IMG/VR virus record: IMGVR_UViG_3300042452_000558
Location: 1-27,111 of that record
Direction: 5' to 3' (one strand)
Length of the DNA stretch: 27,111 bases
Source: a virus
Program-made: the position numbers and the translations under genes
Notes under the pieces: generated by a model
What the model saw: only the letters and a program-made list of their open reading frames with translations
Database searches by the model: none
What the model was told of the DNA's origin: nothing
In this document: positions 1 through 5,717 of the stretch, one piece after another
How the letters are laid out: every line of letters begins with the position of its first letter
Position numbering within the stretch: position 1 is the first letter of the stretch

Positions 1-59
1 CGACGGACTCAAAATCCGTTTCCCGCAAGGGAGTGTGGGTTCGACCCCCTCCGCCGGTA
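1..59 (+). tRNA. tRNA-Leu(CAA), 3' part, cut by window edge; probable prophage attachment site
   Basis: The anticodon arm is complete: stem ACGGA (3-7) pairs with TCCGT (15-19) around loop CTCAAAA, giving anticodon CAA at 10-12. A long variable arm follows (TCCC-GCAA-GGGA, 21-32), as expected for a class II tRNA such as Leu. The T arm has TTCGA at 40-44, and the acceptor 3' strand ends with the discriminator A at 59. CCA is not encoded. The 5' half lies outside the window. An integrase gene follows directly, and tRNA 3' ends are common targets of tyrosine integrases, so this is probably attL. The duplicate expected at attR is not in the window. Confidence 0.9.
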
Positions 60-63
60 TTAT

Positions 64-96
64 TTAACCCCCTGTAAATCAGGGGGTTAAGTTTTT
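64..96 (+). terminator. Rho-independent terminator of the tRNA gene
   Basis: A perfect 11-bp stem, TTAACCCCCTG (64-74) with CAGGGGGTTAA (80-90), encloses the loop TAAAT and is followed by GTTTTT. It sits five bases after the tRNA and would separate host tRNA transcription from the prophage. Confidence 0.9.
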
Positions 97-158
97 AGGA
101 GGGCGGAAAGTAACCACATTGGAACCCCGCGTCTTGGGGTAAAAATTGTCAATCTTTG

Positions 159-175
159 ATAAGTGTGATACTTAT
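159..175. promoter_or_regulatory. Palindromic operator candidate upstream of the first RHH gene
   Basis: ATAAGTGTGATACTTAT is an inverted repeat with 6-bp perfect arms and a 5-base spacer, 21 bases before the ATG at 197. The position fits autorepression by the RHH protein encoded just downstream, since RHH proteins bind short palindromes. A TTGTCA at 146-151 could serve as a -35 box, but the matching -10 is poor, so the promoter itself is uncertain. Confidence 0.5.
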
Positions 176-196
176 TCCTTGCTCACTACAAATGCT

Positions 197-448
197 ATGA
201 ACTACCGAAAACCGGACGGCGAAAGGGCCGTTCCAACAGGGATCTCTCTTCCGGGCGATCTGATCGAACAAGCCAAGGCTCACGCCAAGGCAGGTGGCTA
301 CGGAGGGTTAAGCGGGCTAACCCGCCACCTTCTTACAACCTATCTCGCAAAGGCGGCAGAGGCAGCGCAAAAGGTAAGCCAAGAGGCAAAAACCAAAGGC
401 CAAAAGAAAGTAGCGAGCGGCGCAAAGAAAGTCCGCTCCCGCCGATAG
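197..448 (+). CDS. Ribbon-helix-helix DNA-binding protein with basic tail
   Basis: A protein of 83 residues. The segment from GISLPGDLIEQAKAHAKAGG through LSGLTRHLLTTYLAKAA matches the strand-helix-helix plan of CopG/Arc-type RHH proteins. About 30 residues rich in Lys, Ala and Gln follow, resembling a histone-like tail that could bind DNA non-specifically. I chose ATG 197 over an in-frame TTG at 146, because the longer form would place the 159-175 palindrome inside the gene. No Shine-Dalgarno is visible. It resembles the RHH protein at 1643-1813 (shared GISLP-x-DLI). It may be a repressor or excision/lysogeny regulator; this is inferred from family and position only. Confidence 0.7.
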   Translation: MNYRKPDGERAVPTGISLPGDLIEQAKAHAKAGGYGGLSGLTRHLLTTYLAKAAEAAQKVSQEAKTKGQKKVASGAKKVRSRR

Positions 449-533
449 AAGAGAATGATTCATAGGGGTTCATTGTTAGTTGGCGGCATAGGACAATCGC
501 GGTTCTACCCCCCCCGCAAGCAACAATTAAAAA

Positions 534-1577
534 ATGAATAGCGAAACGATACGAGTCGGCGGCTTCTCAACCCGCCTTTGGCTCGGATCGGATAACCGCT
601 GGAAATGGCACACCAGAAGAGGCGGCAAGCGGGTCATGTGTGCGGCCAAGGAGTTGACCAAGGCCAAGGCTAGGGCGAAGGCGCAACTGGTCGCATTGCG
701 CGACGGGCGATCTGCACTTGGCGAAATAAATGAAACGCTCGTTTCAGAGTTCCTTGCGTGGAAAGGCCAGCGCGCCGATAGCCCTCCGACTTCCGAGGCT
801 GCGCGCAAATACGTGGCGCACCTTGCCGAGCGAAGGGTTCAGACGCGCACCATTGAAGCGGACATTGCGCACTTTACGGCGAAGCACCCCGGCCCAATGG
901 CTGATGTGACCGCCCAGCACGTCAAGTTGCACCTTGACTCATTAGGGGTCGGGCCGCGCCGCTACAACAACGTCCGGGCAACGCTGGTCAGTTTCTTCGT
1001 ATGGGCGCGCAAGCAGTCCTACTTGCCCGACAGCATGACCGCACCGCAGCGCACCCATGCTTTGCCCGTGCCAAAAAAGCGTCCCGCCATTTATTCCCCC
1101 GACGAGTTCCGCGCCCTGCTTGCCGCCGTTGCCCCGGAATGGCGTCTGCCGCTGGCGATTTGCGGGCTTGCAGGACTACGCACCTGCGAGACGGAAAGGC
1201 TGCTCTGGCGCGAAATAAAAATCGGAAAGAAGCTGATCGAGGTTTTACCAGAGAACGCGAAGAACACGGGCAGAAGAAGGCTTGTGCCAATTCACCCCGC
1301 GTTGATGGCTTGGCTCCGAAAGGCGAAGTTCGCACCAGAGGATCACGTTTGCCCGCAAGGTGTCCGAATCGACAACATTGCAAAGCGCGTGAAGCGCAAC
1401 GGGGTTAAATGGGTAAAGAACGGACTAAGACATTCTTACGGCAGTTACCGATGCGCCGTGATTAAGTCCGTCTCGCAGACGGCTTTAGAAATGGGCAATA
1501 GCGAGGCAACTGTTCGATCAAACTACTTGGAATATGTTGAGCGGAGGGTGGCTGCGGCGTGGTTCCAAAAAAAGTAG
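534..1577 (+). CDS. int: Phage tyrosine-recombinase integrase
   Basis: This 347-residue protein should integrate and excise the prophage at the tRNA-Leu site. Residues about 65-160 look like an N-terminal SAM-like core-binding domain, and 180-340 form the catalytic domain. Visible active-site residues are Arg216 (GLRTCE), Lys243 (AKNTGRRR), Arg299 (NGLRHS) and the Tyr331 nucleophile (SNYLEY). Two positions usually held by His carry Asn: 296 in the box-II HxxR motif and 322 in MGNSE. The first 50 residues may be an arm-binding region. The gene reads away from the tRNA, and its stop codon lies within the stem of a terminator. The 85 bases upstream (449-533) show no gene. Confidence 0.93.
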   Translation: MNSETIRVGGFSTRLWLGSDNRWKWHTRRGGKRVMCAAKELTKAKARAKAQLVALRDGRSALGEINETLVSEFLAWKGQRADSPPTSEAARKYVAHLAERRVQTRTIEADIAHFTAKHPGPMADVTAQHVKLHLDSLGVGPRRYNNVRATLVSFFVWARKQSYLPDSMTAPQRTHALPVPKKRPAIYSPDEFRALLAAVAPEWRLPLAICGLAGLRTCETERLLWREIKIGKKLIEVLPENAKNTGRRRLVPIHPALMAWLRKAKFAPEDHVCPQGVRIDNIAKRVKRNGVKWVKNGLRHSYGSYRCAVIKSVSQTALEMGNSEATVRSNYLEYVERRVAAAWFQKK

Positions 1578-1600
1578 GGGAACCCCCTATTTTTTTCTTT
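1575..1600 (+). terminator. Rho-independent terminator after integrase
   Basis: TAGGGG (1575-1580), loop AAC, then CCCCTA (1584-1589) form a perfect 6-bp stem, followed by seven T at 1590-1596 and more T. The integrase stop codon TAG is the first three bases of the stem. Confidence 0.85.
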
Positions 1601-1605
1601 TCAAA

Positions 1606-1639
1606 CCTTATTAAGGTCTAATAAGATGGGCGTATCTTA
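1606..1639. promoter_or_regulatory. Two inverted repeats before the second RHH gene (operator candidate)
   Basis: CCTTATTAAGG (1606-1616) is an odd-centred palindrome. TAAGAT (1622-1627) and ATCTTA (1634-1639) form a second inverted repeat with a 6-base spacer. Both lie within 40 bases of the ATG at 1643, in an otherwise AT-rich gap after the integrase terminator. They are probable operator and promoter DNA for the early operon. No confident -35/-10 pair was found. Confidence 0.45.
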
Positions 1640-1642
1640 GAT

Positions 1643-1813
1643 ATGGCCCATCCCAAAATCCCACCGCACAAACGAGCCAAGGGCGCAGGCATTTCTTTAC
1701 CGCCCGATCTCATCCGCACTGCGCGCAAAGTCGCAAGTCAACGCGGAATGACGCTTTCGATGTTCGTAAAACTTTTGCTCATGCAACGCCTTAACGGCGC
1801 TGCGCAGCAGTGA
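1643..1813 (+). CDS. Small ribbon-helix-helix protein
   Basis: A 56-residue protein starting MAHPKIPPHKRAKGAG. Its core runs from ISLPPDLIRTARKVASQRG to MTLSMFVKLLLMQRL, a classic short RHH: a beta strand with alternating polar residues (GISLPPDLI), helix A, a Gly turn, then helix B. It looks like a shortened paralogue of the RHH protein at 197-448 without the basic tail. It is the first gene after the integrase terminator and is preceded by two inverted repeats, so autoregulation and control of the early operon are plausible. Its TGA stop overlaps the first GAACACAGAACA box by two bases. Confidence 0.7.
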   Translation: MAHPKIPPHKRAKGAGISLPPDLIRTARKVASQRGMTLSMFVKLLLMQRLNGAAQQ

Positions 1814-1823
1814 ACACAGAACA
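1812..1823 (+). repeat. GAACACAGAACA box 1
   Basis: First of six near-identical words found only near start codons in this window (others begin at 3656, 4215, 11481, 11845 and 13261). It consists of two GAACA units separated by CA. Here it ends nine bases before the ATG at 1833, followed by an A/C-rich stretch. It could be a dispersed operator or a translation-initiation element. Confidence 0.6.
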
Positions 1824-1832
1824 AACAAAACC

Positions 1833-2075
1833 ATGAACGAAATAAACGTCATCATCGCAACGCTCGCGGCAATGAGCGTTGTCGCACTTGCATGGCTCGG
1901 AGGTTATCGCCTTGGCCTAAACAACGGAACCAACGCCGAACGCGAACTCGCGGATCGGCGTATTCAAGGCGTCTTGGCGCAGGAGAATGCGCGCAAGCCG
2001 AAATCACAAAAAGCCAAACGCAAGCAAGCTCGTCGCGCAACGCTAACGCGCATCGGATCAATACGACTACCATGA
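1833..2075 (+). CDS. Small membrane-anchored basic protein
   Basis: An 80-residue protein not recognised as any family. Residues about 6-29 (VIIATLAAMSVVALAWLGGY) form one hydrophobic segment, likely a membrane anchor. A cytoplasmic tail rich in Arg and Lys follows (RKPKSQKAKRKQARRATLTR). The ATG is preceded by an A/C-rich leader carrying GAACACAGAACA rather than a Shine-Dalgarno. It starts a chain of seven genes joined by 4-base ATGA/GTGA overlaps. Its function is unknown. Confidence 0.5.
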   Translation: MNEINVIIATLAAMSVVALAWLGGYRLGLNNGTNAERELADRRIQGVLAQENARKPKSQKAKRKQARRATLTRIGSIRLP

Positions 2076-2248
2076 GCATCGCACCAGCGCACCGCGACAA
2101 CGACGGCAGCAAGCCATGTCTGCCGCCGCACATTCTGGGCCGCTTGCTTGACAAGCTGCGCGAGCGCATCGGCAACGAGCGCAAGGTCAATCAAGACCCG
2201 TGGACCGACATCGACAAAGCCGCGCGCGACATGGAGGCCGCACGATGA
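2072..2248 (+). CDS. Small hypothetical protein, translationally coupled
   Basis: A 58-residue protein, MSIAPAHRDNDGSKPCLPPH..., ending in DMEAAR. It is mostly polar, with a charged helix in the middle (GRLLDKLRERIGNERK). The ATG overlaps the previous stop as ATGA (2072-2075) and its own stop overlaps the next ATG, so it is almost certainly translated by reinitiation in the early operon. A longer reading with an upstream start in the same frame would run through the preceding gene and is less likely. No family recognised. Confidence 0.55.
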   Translation: MSIAPAHRDNDGSKPCLPPHILGRLLDKLRERIGNERKVNQDPWTDIDKAARDMEAAR

Positions 2249-2343
2249 ACCCGCATCTTCCCCCAGACGAAGCGATTGTTGCAGCTTTGGTTTTGGTCGC
2301 TTTGGGAATGGCTGTGATTTGGTGGATTGAATACTGGAAATGA
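2245..2343 (+). CDS. Tiny single-span membrane protein
   Basis: A protein of 32 residues, MNPHLPPDEAIVAALVLVAL followed by GMAVIWWIEYWK. Residues about 9-27 form one strongly hydrophobic helix with an aromatic C-terminal edge, typical of a phage mini membrane protein. ATGA overlaps on both sides (2245-2248 and 2340-2343) are the main support for its being real. It is too short to assign a role. Confidence 0.5.
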   Translation: MNPHLPPDEAIVAALVLVALGMAVIWWIEYWK

Positions 2344-2750
2344 TATTTGACCTGACAAGCGGCGACCAAGTTAGCGCGTCTAACATGAACAGGCGCAGTC
2401 ATGCCGTTACGGGCAGCAAGTCGCCCGTCCGTAACGGTTGGGAATTGGCGGGTTGGGCGATGTTGGAGCTTGCCGTCGATGATACGAAGATTCTCTGCCG
2501 CTACGGACTTTTCACTGCGGAAGGCGAACTGCGCGCATGGCCGAAAGTAAAGAAGCGCGACACACGCAAGCCTGATACCTGGCAGTGGGAGCCTATGCGA
2601 ATTGCGTGCATGTGCGACCCGCTTGAGCACGCGCGTCTGCGGGAGTTTTGGCTGGACCCAGAGCAAGGCCAGACATGGTGCGATTTGGTGGGATGTAAGC
2701 TGCCCGCGAAGGACATCTGGGCAGGAATCTTAAAGAACCACGCCAAATGA
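2340..2750 (+). CDS. Hypothetical early protein
   Basis: This 136-residue soluble protein has no recognised family. It contains a conserved-looking core rich in Trp and Cys (GWELAGWAMLELAVDDTKILC, then RIACMCDPLEHARLREFWLDPEQG). The ATG overlaps the preceding stop (ATGA, 2340-2343) and its own stop overlaps the next ATG (2747-2750). It is probably an early accessory or DNA-metabolism gene by position, but nothing in the sequence fixes a function. Confidence 0.6.
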   Translation: MIFDLTSGDQVSASNMNRRSHAVTGSKSPVRNGWELAGWAMLELAVDDTKILCRYGLFTAEGELRAWPKVKKRDTRKPDTWQWEPMRIACMCDPLEHARLREFWLDPEQGQTWCDLVGCKLPAKDIWAGILKNHAK

Positions 2751-2983
2751 ACTACGCGATGGAACAGGAAGATTTTGTCCGCATGAAGGACGCGGAGATC
2801 GCCGCACTGCGCGAGGAGATCGACAACCTTGTTGCGCGCATCCGCGTGCTGCAACAGCGGGAAGAACAGGCGCGGAAATGGAAAGACGAGCGTGACCGAT
2901 TGTTGCTGGCTCTGGACGAGGCGCTGGGACGCGAGCGCGCGCGCAAGGCCATTCGCGATCAAGAGGAGGCTGCGGGGCTATGA
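2747..2983 (+). CDS. Small coiled-coil protein
   Basis: A 78-residue protein that is nearly all charged helix. From MKDAEIAALREEIDNLVARI through RVLQQREEQARKWKDERDRL the Leu/Ile/Val heptad spacing predicts a coiled coil. The C-terminus is rich in Arg and Glu. ATGA overlaps join it to its neighbours on both sides. Such short coiled coils are common in phage early operons, and no specific role is supported here. Confidence 0.55.
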   Translation: MNYAMEQEDFVRMKDAEIAALREEIDNLVARIRVLQQREEQARKWKDERDRLLLALDEALGRERARKAIRDQEEAAGL

Positions 2984-3237
2984 ACAATTCTGAAGGGGGA
3001 ATCCATCAGAAAGCCGGGGCGGGGCAGCTTGGGGGCTGCAACATACCCGCCTCGGCACAATTTACTGTCGGCGCTGTTGGCTTCGGGCCGCATTGGAGCA
3101 ACGCAGAAGACGCGATGGCAGCAAGCATAATACGGCTTGAGTGCCAAAAGGATGAAATGAACGCCGAGGTGGCGTTACTGCGGGAGCAGGCGCGGATCAT
3201 GCAAAAGCGCATTTTGGAATTGGAGGCGCTGCAGTGA
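2980..3237 (+). CDS. Small protein with C-terminal coiled coil
   Basis: An 85-residue protein. The N-terminal half is Gly- and Ala-rich and probably disordered (KAGAGQLGGCNIPASAQFTV). From about residue 45 it becomes a charged helix with heptad spacing (ASIIRLECQKDEMNAEVALL, REQARIMQKRILELEALQ). It is coupled by ATGA at 2980-2983 and by GTGA at 3234-3237. Its C-terminal coil resembles that of the preceding gene, so the two could pair; this is a guess. Confidence 0.5.
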   Translation: MNNSEGGIHQKAGAGQLGGCNIPASAQFTVGAVGFGPHWSNAEDAMAASIIRLECQKDEMNAEVALLREQARIMQKRILELEALQ

Positions 3238-3602
3238 GCAAGATGAGCCGCGAGAAAGGCAAGCGTGGCGAGCGCGAGTTTGCCGAAATGCTACGCGAGC
3301 ATGGCTTTGCGTCCGCCCGCCGTGGCGTGCAGACGGCTTGCCGTGGCGGACTGACCGCTCCTGATGTGATTTGCGAGGAGTTAGCCGACACGCATTTCGA
3401 GGTTAAGCGGTGCGAGGTTTTTCTGCGCTCGTTCTATGAGCAAGCGACTAAGGACGCGGGGCTAAAGGAGCCGGTCATTGCATGGAAGCGCAACGGCCAA
3501 CCCTGGATGGCCTATGTGGCAATGGGTCATTACCTCGGCCTGCGGCAAAAGATTTCCCGTCTTGAAACCGAGCTAAAGGAGGCGCGGCAGGGCGGGACTT
3601 AA
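3234..3602 (+). CDS. Hjc-type Holliday junction resolvase / PD-(D/E)XK endonuclease
   Basis: A 122-residue protein of the size and pattern of phage Hjc-like resolvases. It starts SREKGKRGEREFAEMLREHG with candidate catalytic Glu13. Asp44 follows in APDVI, then the ExK pair Glu56/Lys58 in FEVKR, together making the PD-(D/E)XK metal site. The segment EPVIAWKRNGQPWMAYVAMG matches the last core strands of the fold. It would cut branched DNA during recombination or before packaging. GTG 3234 is chosen because it forms a GTGA overlap with the previous gene; an in-frame ATG at 3243 is the alternative. It lies next to the ERF/SSB/exonuclease module. Confidence 0.75.
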   Translation: MSKMSREKGKRGEREFAEMLREHGFASARRGVQTACRGGLTAPDVICEELADTHFEVKRCEVFLRSFYEQATKDAGLKEPVIAWKRNGQPWMAYVAMGHYLGLRQKISRLETELKEARQGGT

Positions 3603-3614
3603 CCCAAACAAAGA

Positions 3615-3640
3615 CGCCGGGAGGCGGCAACCCCCCGGCG
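3615..3640 (+). terminator. GC-rich intergenic hairpin (weak terminator or processing site)
   Basis: CGCCGGGAGG (3615-3624) pairs with CCCCCCGGCG (3631-3640), with one A-C mismatch, around loop CGGCAA. No T-run follows, so it may act as an attenuator or mRNA-stability element between the resolvase and the ERF gene. Confidence 0.4.
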
Positions 3641-3653
3641 CGATTTAGCACAC

Positions 3654-4196
3654 ATGAACACAGAACAGGTGAACAATGAAGTGCGGCCCATAGGCAAAAC
3701 TATTGCAGCCGCATTTGTCAAGGCGCAGTCGGGCTTTGGCCCCGCGCTTAAAACGTCAGACAACCAGCACTTCCGCTCAAAATACGCAGGGCTTGATGCC
3801 TGTATTGAAGCGGTAATCGGTGCGCTTCACGCAAACGGCATTGCGCTTATGCAACGCAACATCCCGTGCGAAAGCGGCGTGTCGGTTGAAACAATCCTGC
3901 TGCACACAAGCGGGGAAACAATTAGCGGCGGAATCCTTCACGTTCCAGCCAGCAAACAAGATCCGCAGGGCTATGGCTCCGCTCTTACCTATGCGCGGCG
4001 TTATTCGCTTTTAACACTTTGCGGGATCGCCCCGGAGGATGATGACGGCAACGCCGCATCGAAGCCCGTCAACTATGTAAAACCAAGCAAGCCCGCCCCG
4101 CGCATAACGGACGAAGCGGCAGACAAATCTAACGGCAGTCGCTCGGCAAAAGCGGCGGTCGCTACGAACGAGGCAGACGAAGCTCTGCCTTGGTAA
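3654..4196 (+). CDS. erf: ERF-family single-strand annealing recombinase
   Basis: This 180-residue protein shows the ERF superfamily signature: KTSDNQHFRSKYAGLDACIE (33-52), then NGIALMQ, then LLHTSGETISGG, then the hallmark KQDPQGYGSALTYARRYSLL (101-120) and CGIAPEDDDGNAA. ERF proteins anneal complementary single strands during phage recombination and circularisation. The C-terminus is a flexible basic/acidic linker ending EALPW. It is followed by SSB-like and exonuclease genes, forming a complete annealing-recombination module. The ATG at 3654 abuts a GAACACAGAACA box (3656-3667); an in-frame GTG at 3669 just after the box is an alternative start. Confidence 0.92.
   Translation: MNTEQVNNEVRPIGKTIAAAFVKAQSGFGPALKTSDNQHFRSKYAGLDACIEAVIGALHANGIALMQRNIPCESGVSVETILLHTSGETISGGILHVPASKQDPQGYGSALTYARRYSLLTLCGIAPEDDDGNAASKPVNYVKPSKPAPRITDEAADKSNGSRSAKAAVATNEADEALPW
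3656..3667 (+). repeat. GAACACAGAACA box 2
   Basis: An exact copy of the 12-base word, beginning on the last base of the ATG at 3654 and ending one base before an in-frame GTG at 3669. It therefore either encodes the first residues (NTEQ) or leads the GTG start. Confidence 0.55.
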
Positions 4197-4214
4197 CAAC
4201 CAAAACAAACAAAC

Positions 4215-4226
4215 GAACACAGAACA
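4215..4226 (+). repeat. GAACACAGAACA box 3
   Basis: An exact copy of the word. Its last A is the first base of the ATG at 4226. It is preceded by an A/C-rich leader (4197-4214) with no Shine-Dalgarno. Confidence 0.6.
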
Positions 4227-4501
4227 TGATCAGTCTATCCATCAAAACGGAAAAAATAGAAAAGCAGCACCTCATTGAAGGCAAAAACGGAAAAATCCTT
4301 TCCGTTGTCCTCTTTGAGAACAAGGACGGCAAAGGTCAATACGGCGATGACGGATTCGCCGTGCAGGGCGTAAGCAAAGAATCCCGCGAGGCTGGAACGC
4401 GCGGGCCGATCGTTGGCAACTGGCGCTACATCGGCCAAGGCGCAACGGGCGGCAACAACAAACCCAAGCAGGAGGTTGAGGACGATAACGTCCCGTTCTA
4501 A
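4226..4501 (+). CDS. SSB-like single-stranded DNA-binding protein
   Basis: A 91-residue protein beginning MISLSIKTEKIEKQH and ending EVEDDNVPF. The short acidic tail with terminal Pro-Phe closely resembles the bacterial SSB C-terminal peptide that recruits partner proteins. The body is small, with alternating hydrophobic residues (GKILSVVLFENKDGKGQYGD), consistent with a minimal OB-fold. Its place between ERF and the exonuclease supports a role in single-strand DNA handling. I chose ATG 4226 over an in-frame upstream GTG at 4190 because of the box that ends on it and the A/C-rich leader. The fold assignment is inferred from the tail and context. Confidence 0.7.
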   Translation: MISLSIKTEKIEKQHLIEGKNGKILSVVLFENKDGKGQYGDDGFAVQGVSKESREAGTRGPIVGNWRYIGQGATGGNNKPKQEVEDDNVPF

Positions 4502-4504
4502 GCC

Positions 4505-5302
4505 ATGCCCGAAATCCTCACCGACATGGATGCGGCAGCCTACCGCGCCACGGATGCGATTAGCGCGTCCGACATTAAATGGATACTACCGCCAAAGACC
4601 CCGGCGCACTACCACGCATACAAGACAGGCCAGATCGTGCGGGAAGAAACCCGCGCGCTTGTCATCGGAACGCTCTGCCATCTGGCCGTGCTGGAACCGG
4701 AACGCTTGCCCACGGCTTTTGCCGTGCGGCCAGCGGGCGTCGATTTCAGAACGAAAGACGGCAAGGCATGGAAGGAGGCGCAAGGCGACAAGCCGATCCT
4801 CGACGAAACCGAAGCCGCCATGCTTGACGGCATAAGCAAATCGGTCGCCGCCCACCCCGCCGCTTCCGCCCTGCTTGACGGGGCGCAGCGCGAGGTGAGT
4901 TTGTTTAAGGATCATCGCACGGGACTGAAGATCAAGGGGCGGCTCGACGTTCTGGGCAACGGCTACGTGGCAGACGTTAAGACCGCCGAGGTGGGAGACT
5001 CGCAGGGCTTTGCCGCTGCGGTCTATCGCTACAACTACCATGTCCAAGCGGCAATGTATTGCCAGCTTGCAGGGGTGGAGCGGTTCAGCTTCATCACGGT
5101 CGAGAAGGTCGCCCCGTTCGCGGTTGCGGTCTATGATCTGTCGGCCAAGGCGATTCAAGTCGGGCTTAACTCGCTCAACTACGCCCTGGACACCATCGCG
5201 GACTGCGAGCAAGCGGGCGAATGGCCTGCATATTCCTGCCGTCCTGAGGTGCTTGACCTTCCGGGATGGGCTTACAAGCAAATGGAGGGAGGCGCACAGT
5301 GA
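4505..5302 (+). CDS. PD-(D/E)XK 5'-3' exonuclease, RecE/DUF3799-like
   Basis: This 265-residue protein matches the phage exonuclease family that partners annealing proteins. It opens with ISASDIKWILPPKTPAHYHA. His59 lies in GTLCHLAVLEPE, Glu130 in AQREVSLF, Asp148 in KIKGRLDVL, and Asp157-Val-Lys159 in YVADVKT. Gln181 sits in HVQAAMYCQ. These are the metal-binding and catalytic positions of RecE/lambda-exonuclease-like enzymes. It would resect DNA ends to 3' overhangs for ERF annealing. It starts three bases after the SSB-like gene and is coupled to the next gene by a GTGA overlap. Confidence 0.85.
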   Translation: MPEILTDMDAAAYRATDAISASDIKWILPPKTPAHYHAYKTGQIVREETRALVIGTLCHLAVLEPERLPTAFAVRPAGVDFRTKDGKAWKEAQGDKPILDETEAAMLDGISKSVAAHPAASALLDGAQREVSLFKDHRTGLKIKGRLDVLGNGYVADVKTAEVGDSQGFAAAVYRYNYHVQAAMYCQLAGVERFSFITVEKVAPFAVAVYDLSAKAIQVGLNSLNYALDTIADCEQAGEWPAYSCRPEVLDLPGWAYKQMEGGAQ

Positions 5303-5478
5303 ATCTTCACGAACGTCGAGCCTGTGACGGCCTGCTACCAGACGAGGAAACGCCGATTAGTTCTCACATGGATTGGCTGCGCGAACATTGCGAGCGGTTG
5401 GCATGGGAGTTGGAATCGACCAGCCGCGCGCTAATCGAGGCAACCGAAAAACTGCGGGCAGGAGGCAGGGAACAATGA
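5299..5478 (+). CDS. Small helical hypothetical protein
   Basis: A 59-residue protein from GTG 5299, beginning MNLHERRACDGLLPDEE. Its second half is an amphipathic helix (MDWLREHCERLAWELESTSR, ALIEATEKLRAG), a likely short coiled coil. The GTGA overlap with the exonuclease stop (5299-5302) and the ATGA overlap with the next start (5475-5478) support this start over an upstream ATG in the same frame. No family recognised. Confidence 0.55.
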   Translation: MNLHERRACDGLLPDEETPISSHMDWLREHCERLAWELESTSRALIEATEKLRAGGREQ

Positions 5479-5717
5479 CGTGGCAACCCGAACTGACGTT
5501 CGCGCCTGCCGAGACGCACAAACGCCCTACACAAGCGGGCCGCATCCTGCGCTTCTTGCAGGAGGGTCATCGTCTCACGCCGCTCGACGCTCTGGAGCTA
5601 TTCGGGTGCTTCCGTCTAGCTGCGCGCGTCCATGAGTTGCGGCGGGAAGGTTGGGCAATCGTGGAGCGCACGGTTGAGACGGCCAGCGGGAAACGCATCG
5701 CGGAATACTCGCTATGA
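5475..5717 (+). CDS. Winged-helix DNA-binding protein (HTH_39-like)
   Basis: An 80-residue protein. Residues about 18-80 (TQAGRILRFLQEGHRLTPLD, then ALELFGCFRLAARVHELRRE, then GWAIVERTVETASGKRIAEYSL) match the small phage winged-helix domain often called HTH_39: three helices, then a two-stranded wing. It is coupled by ATGA overlaps to both neighbours and sits directly before the replication initiator. It could regulate the early operon or assist replication initiation; the family does not decide. Confidence 0.65.
   Translation: MTWQPELTFAPAETHKRPTQAGRILRFLQEGHRLTPLDALELFGCFRLAARVHELRREGWAIVERTVETASGKRIAEYSL

Noticed and set aside
4586-5281. Minus-strand open frame opposite the exonuclease
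   Set aside because: It lies entirely within the exonuclease gene, which has all its catalytic motifs; it shows no family resemblance.
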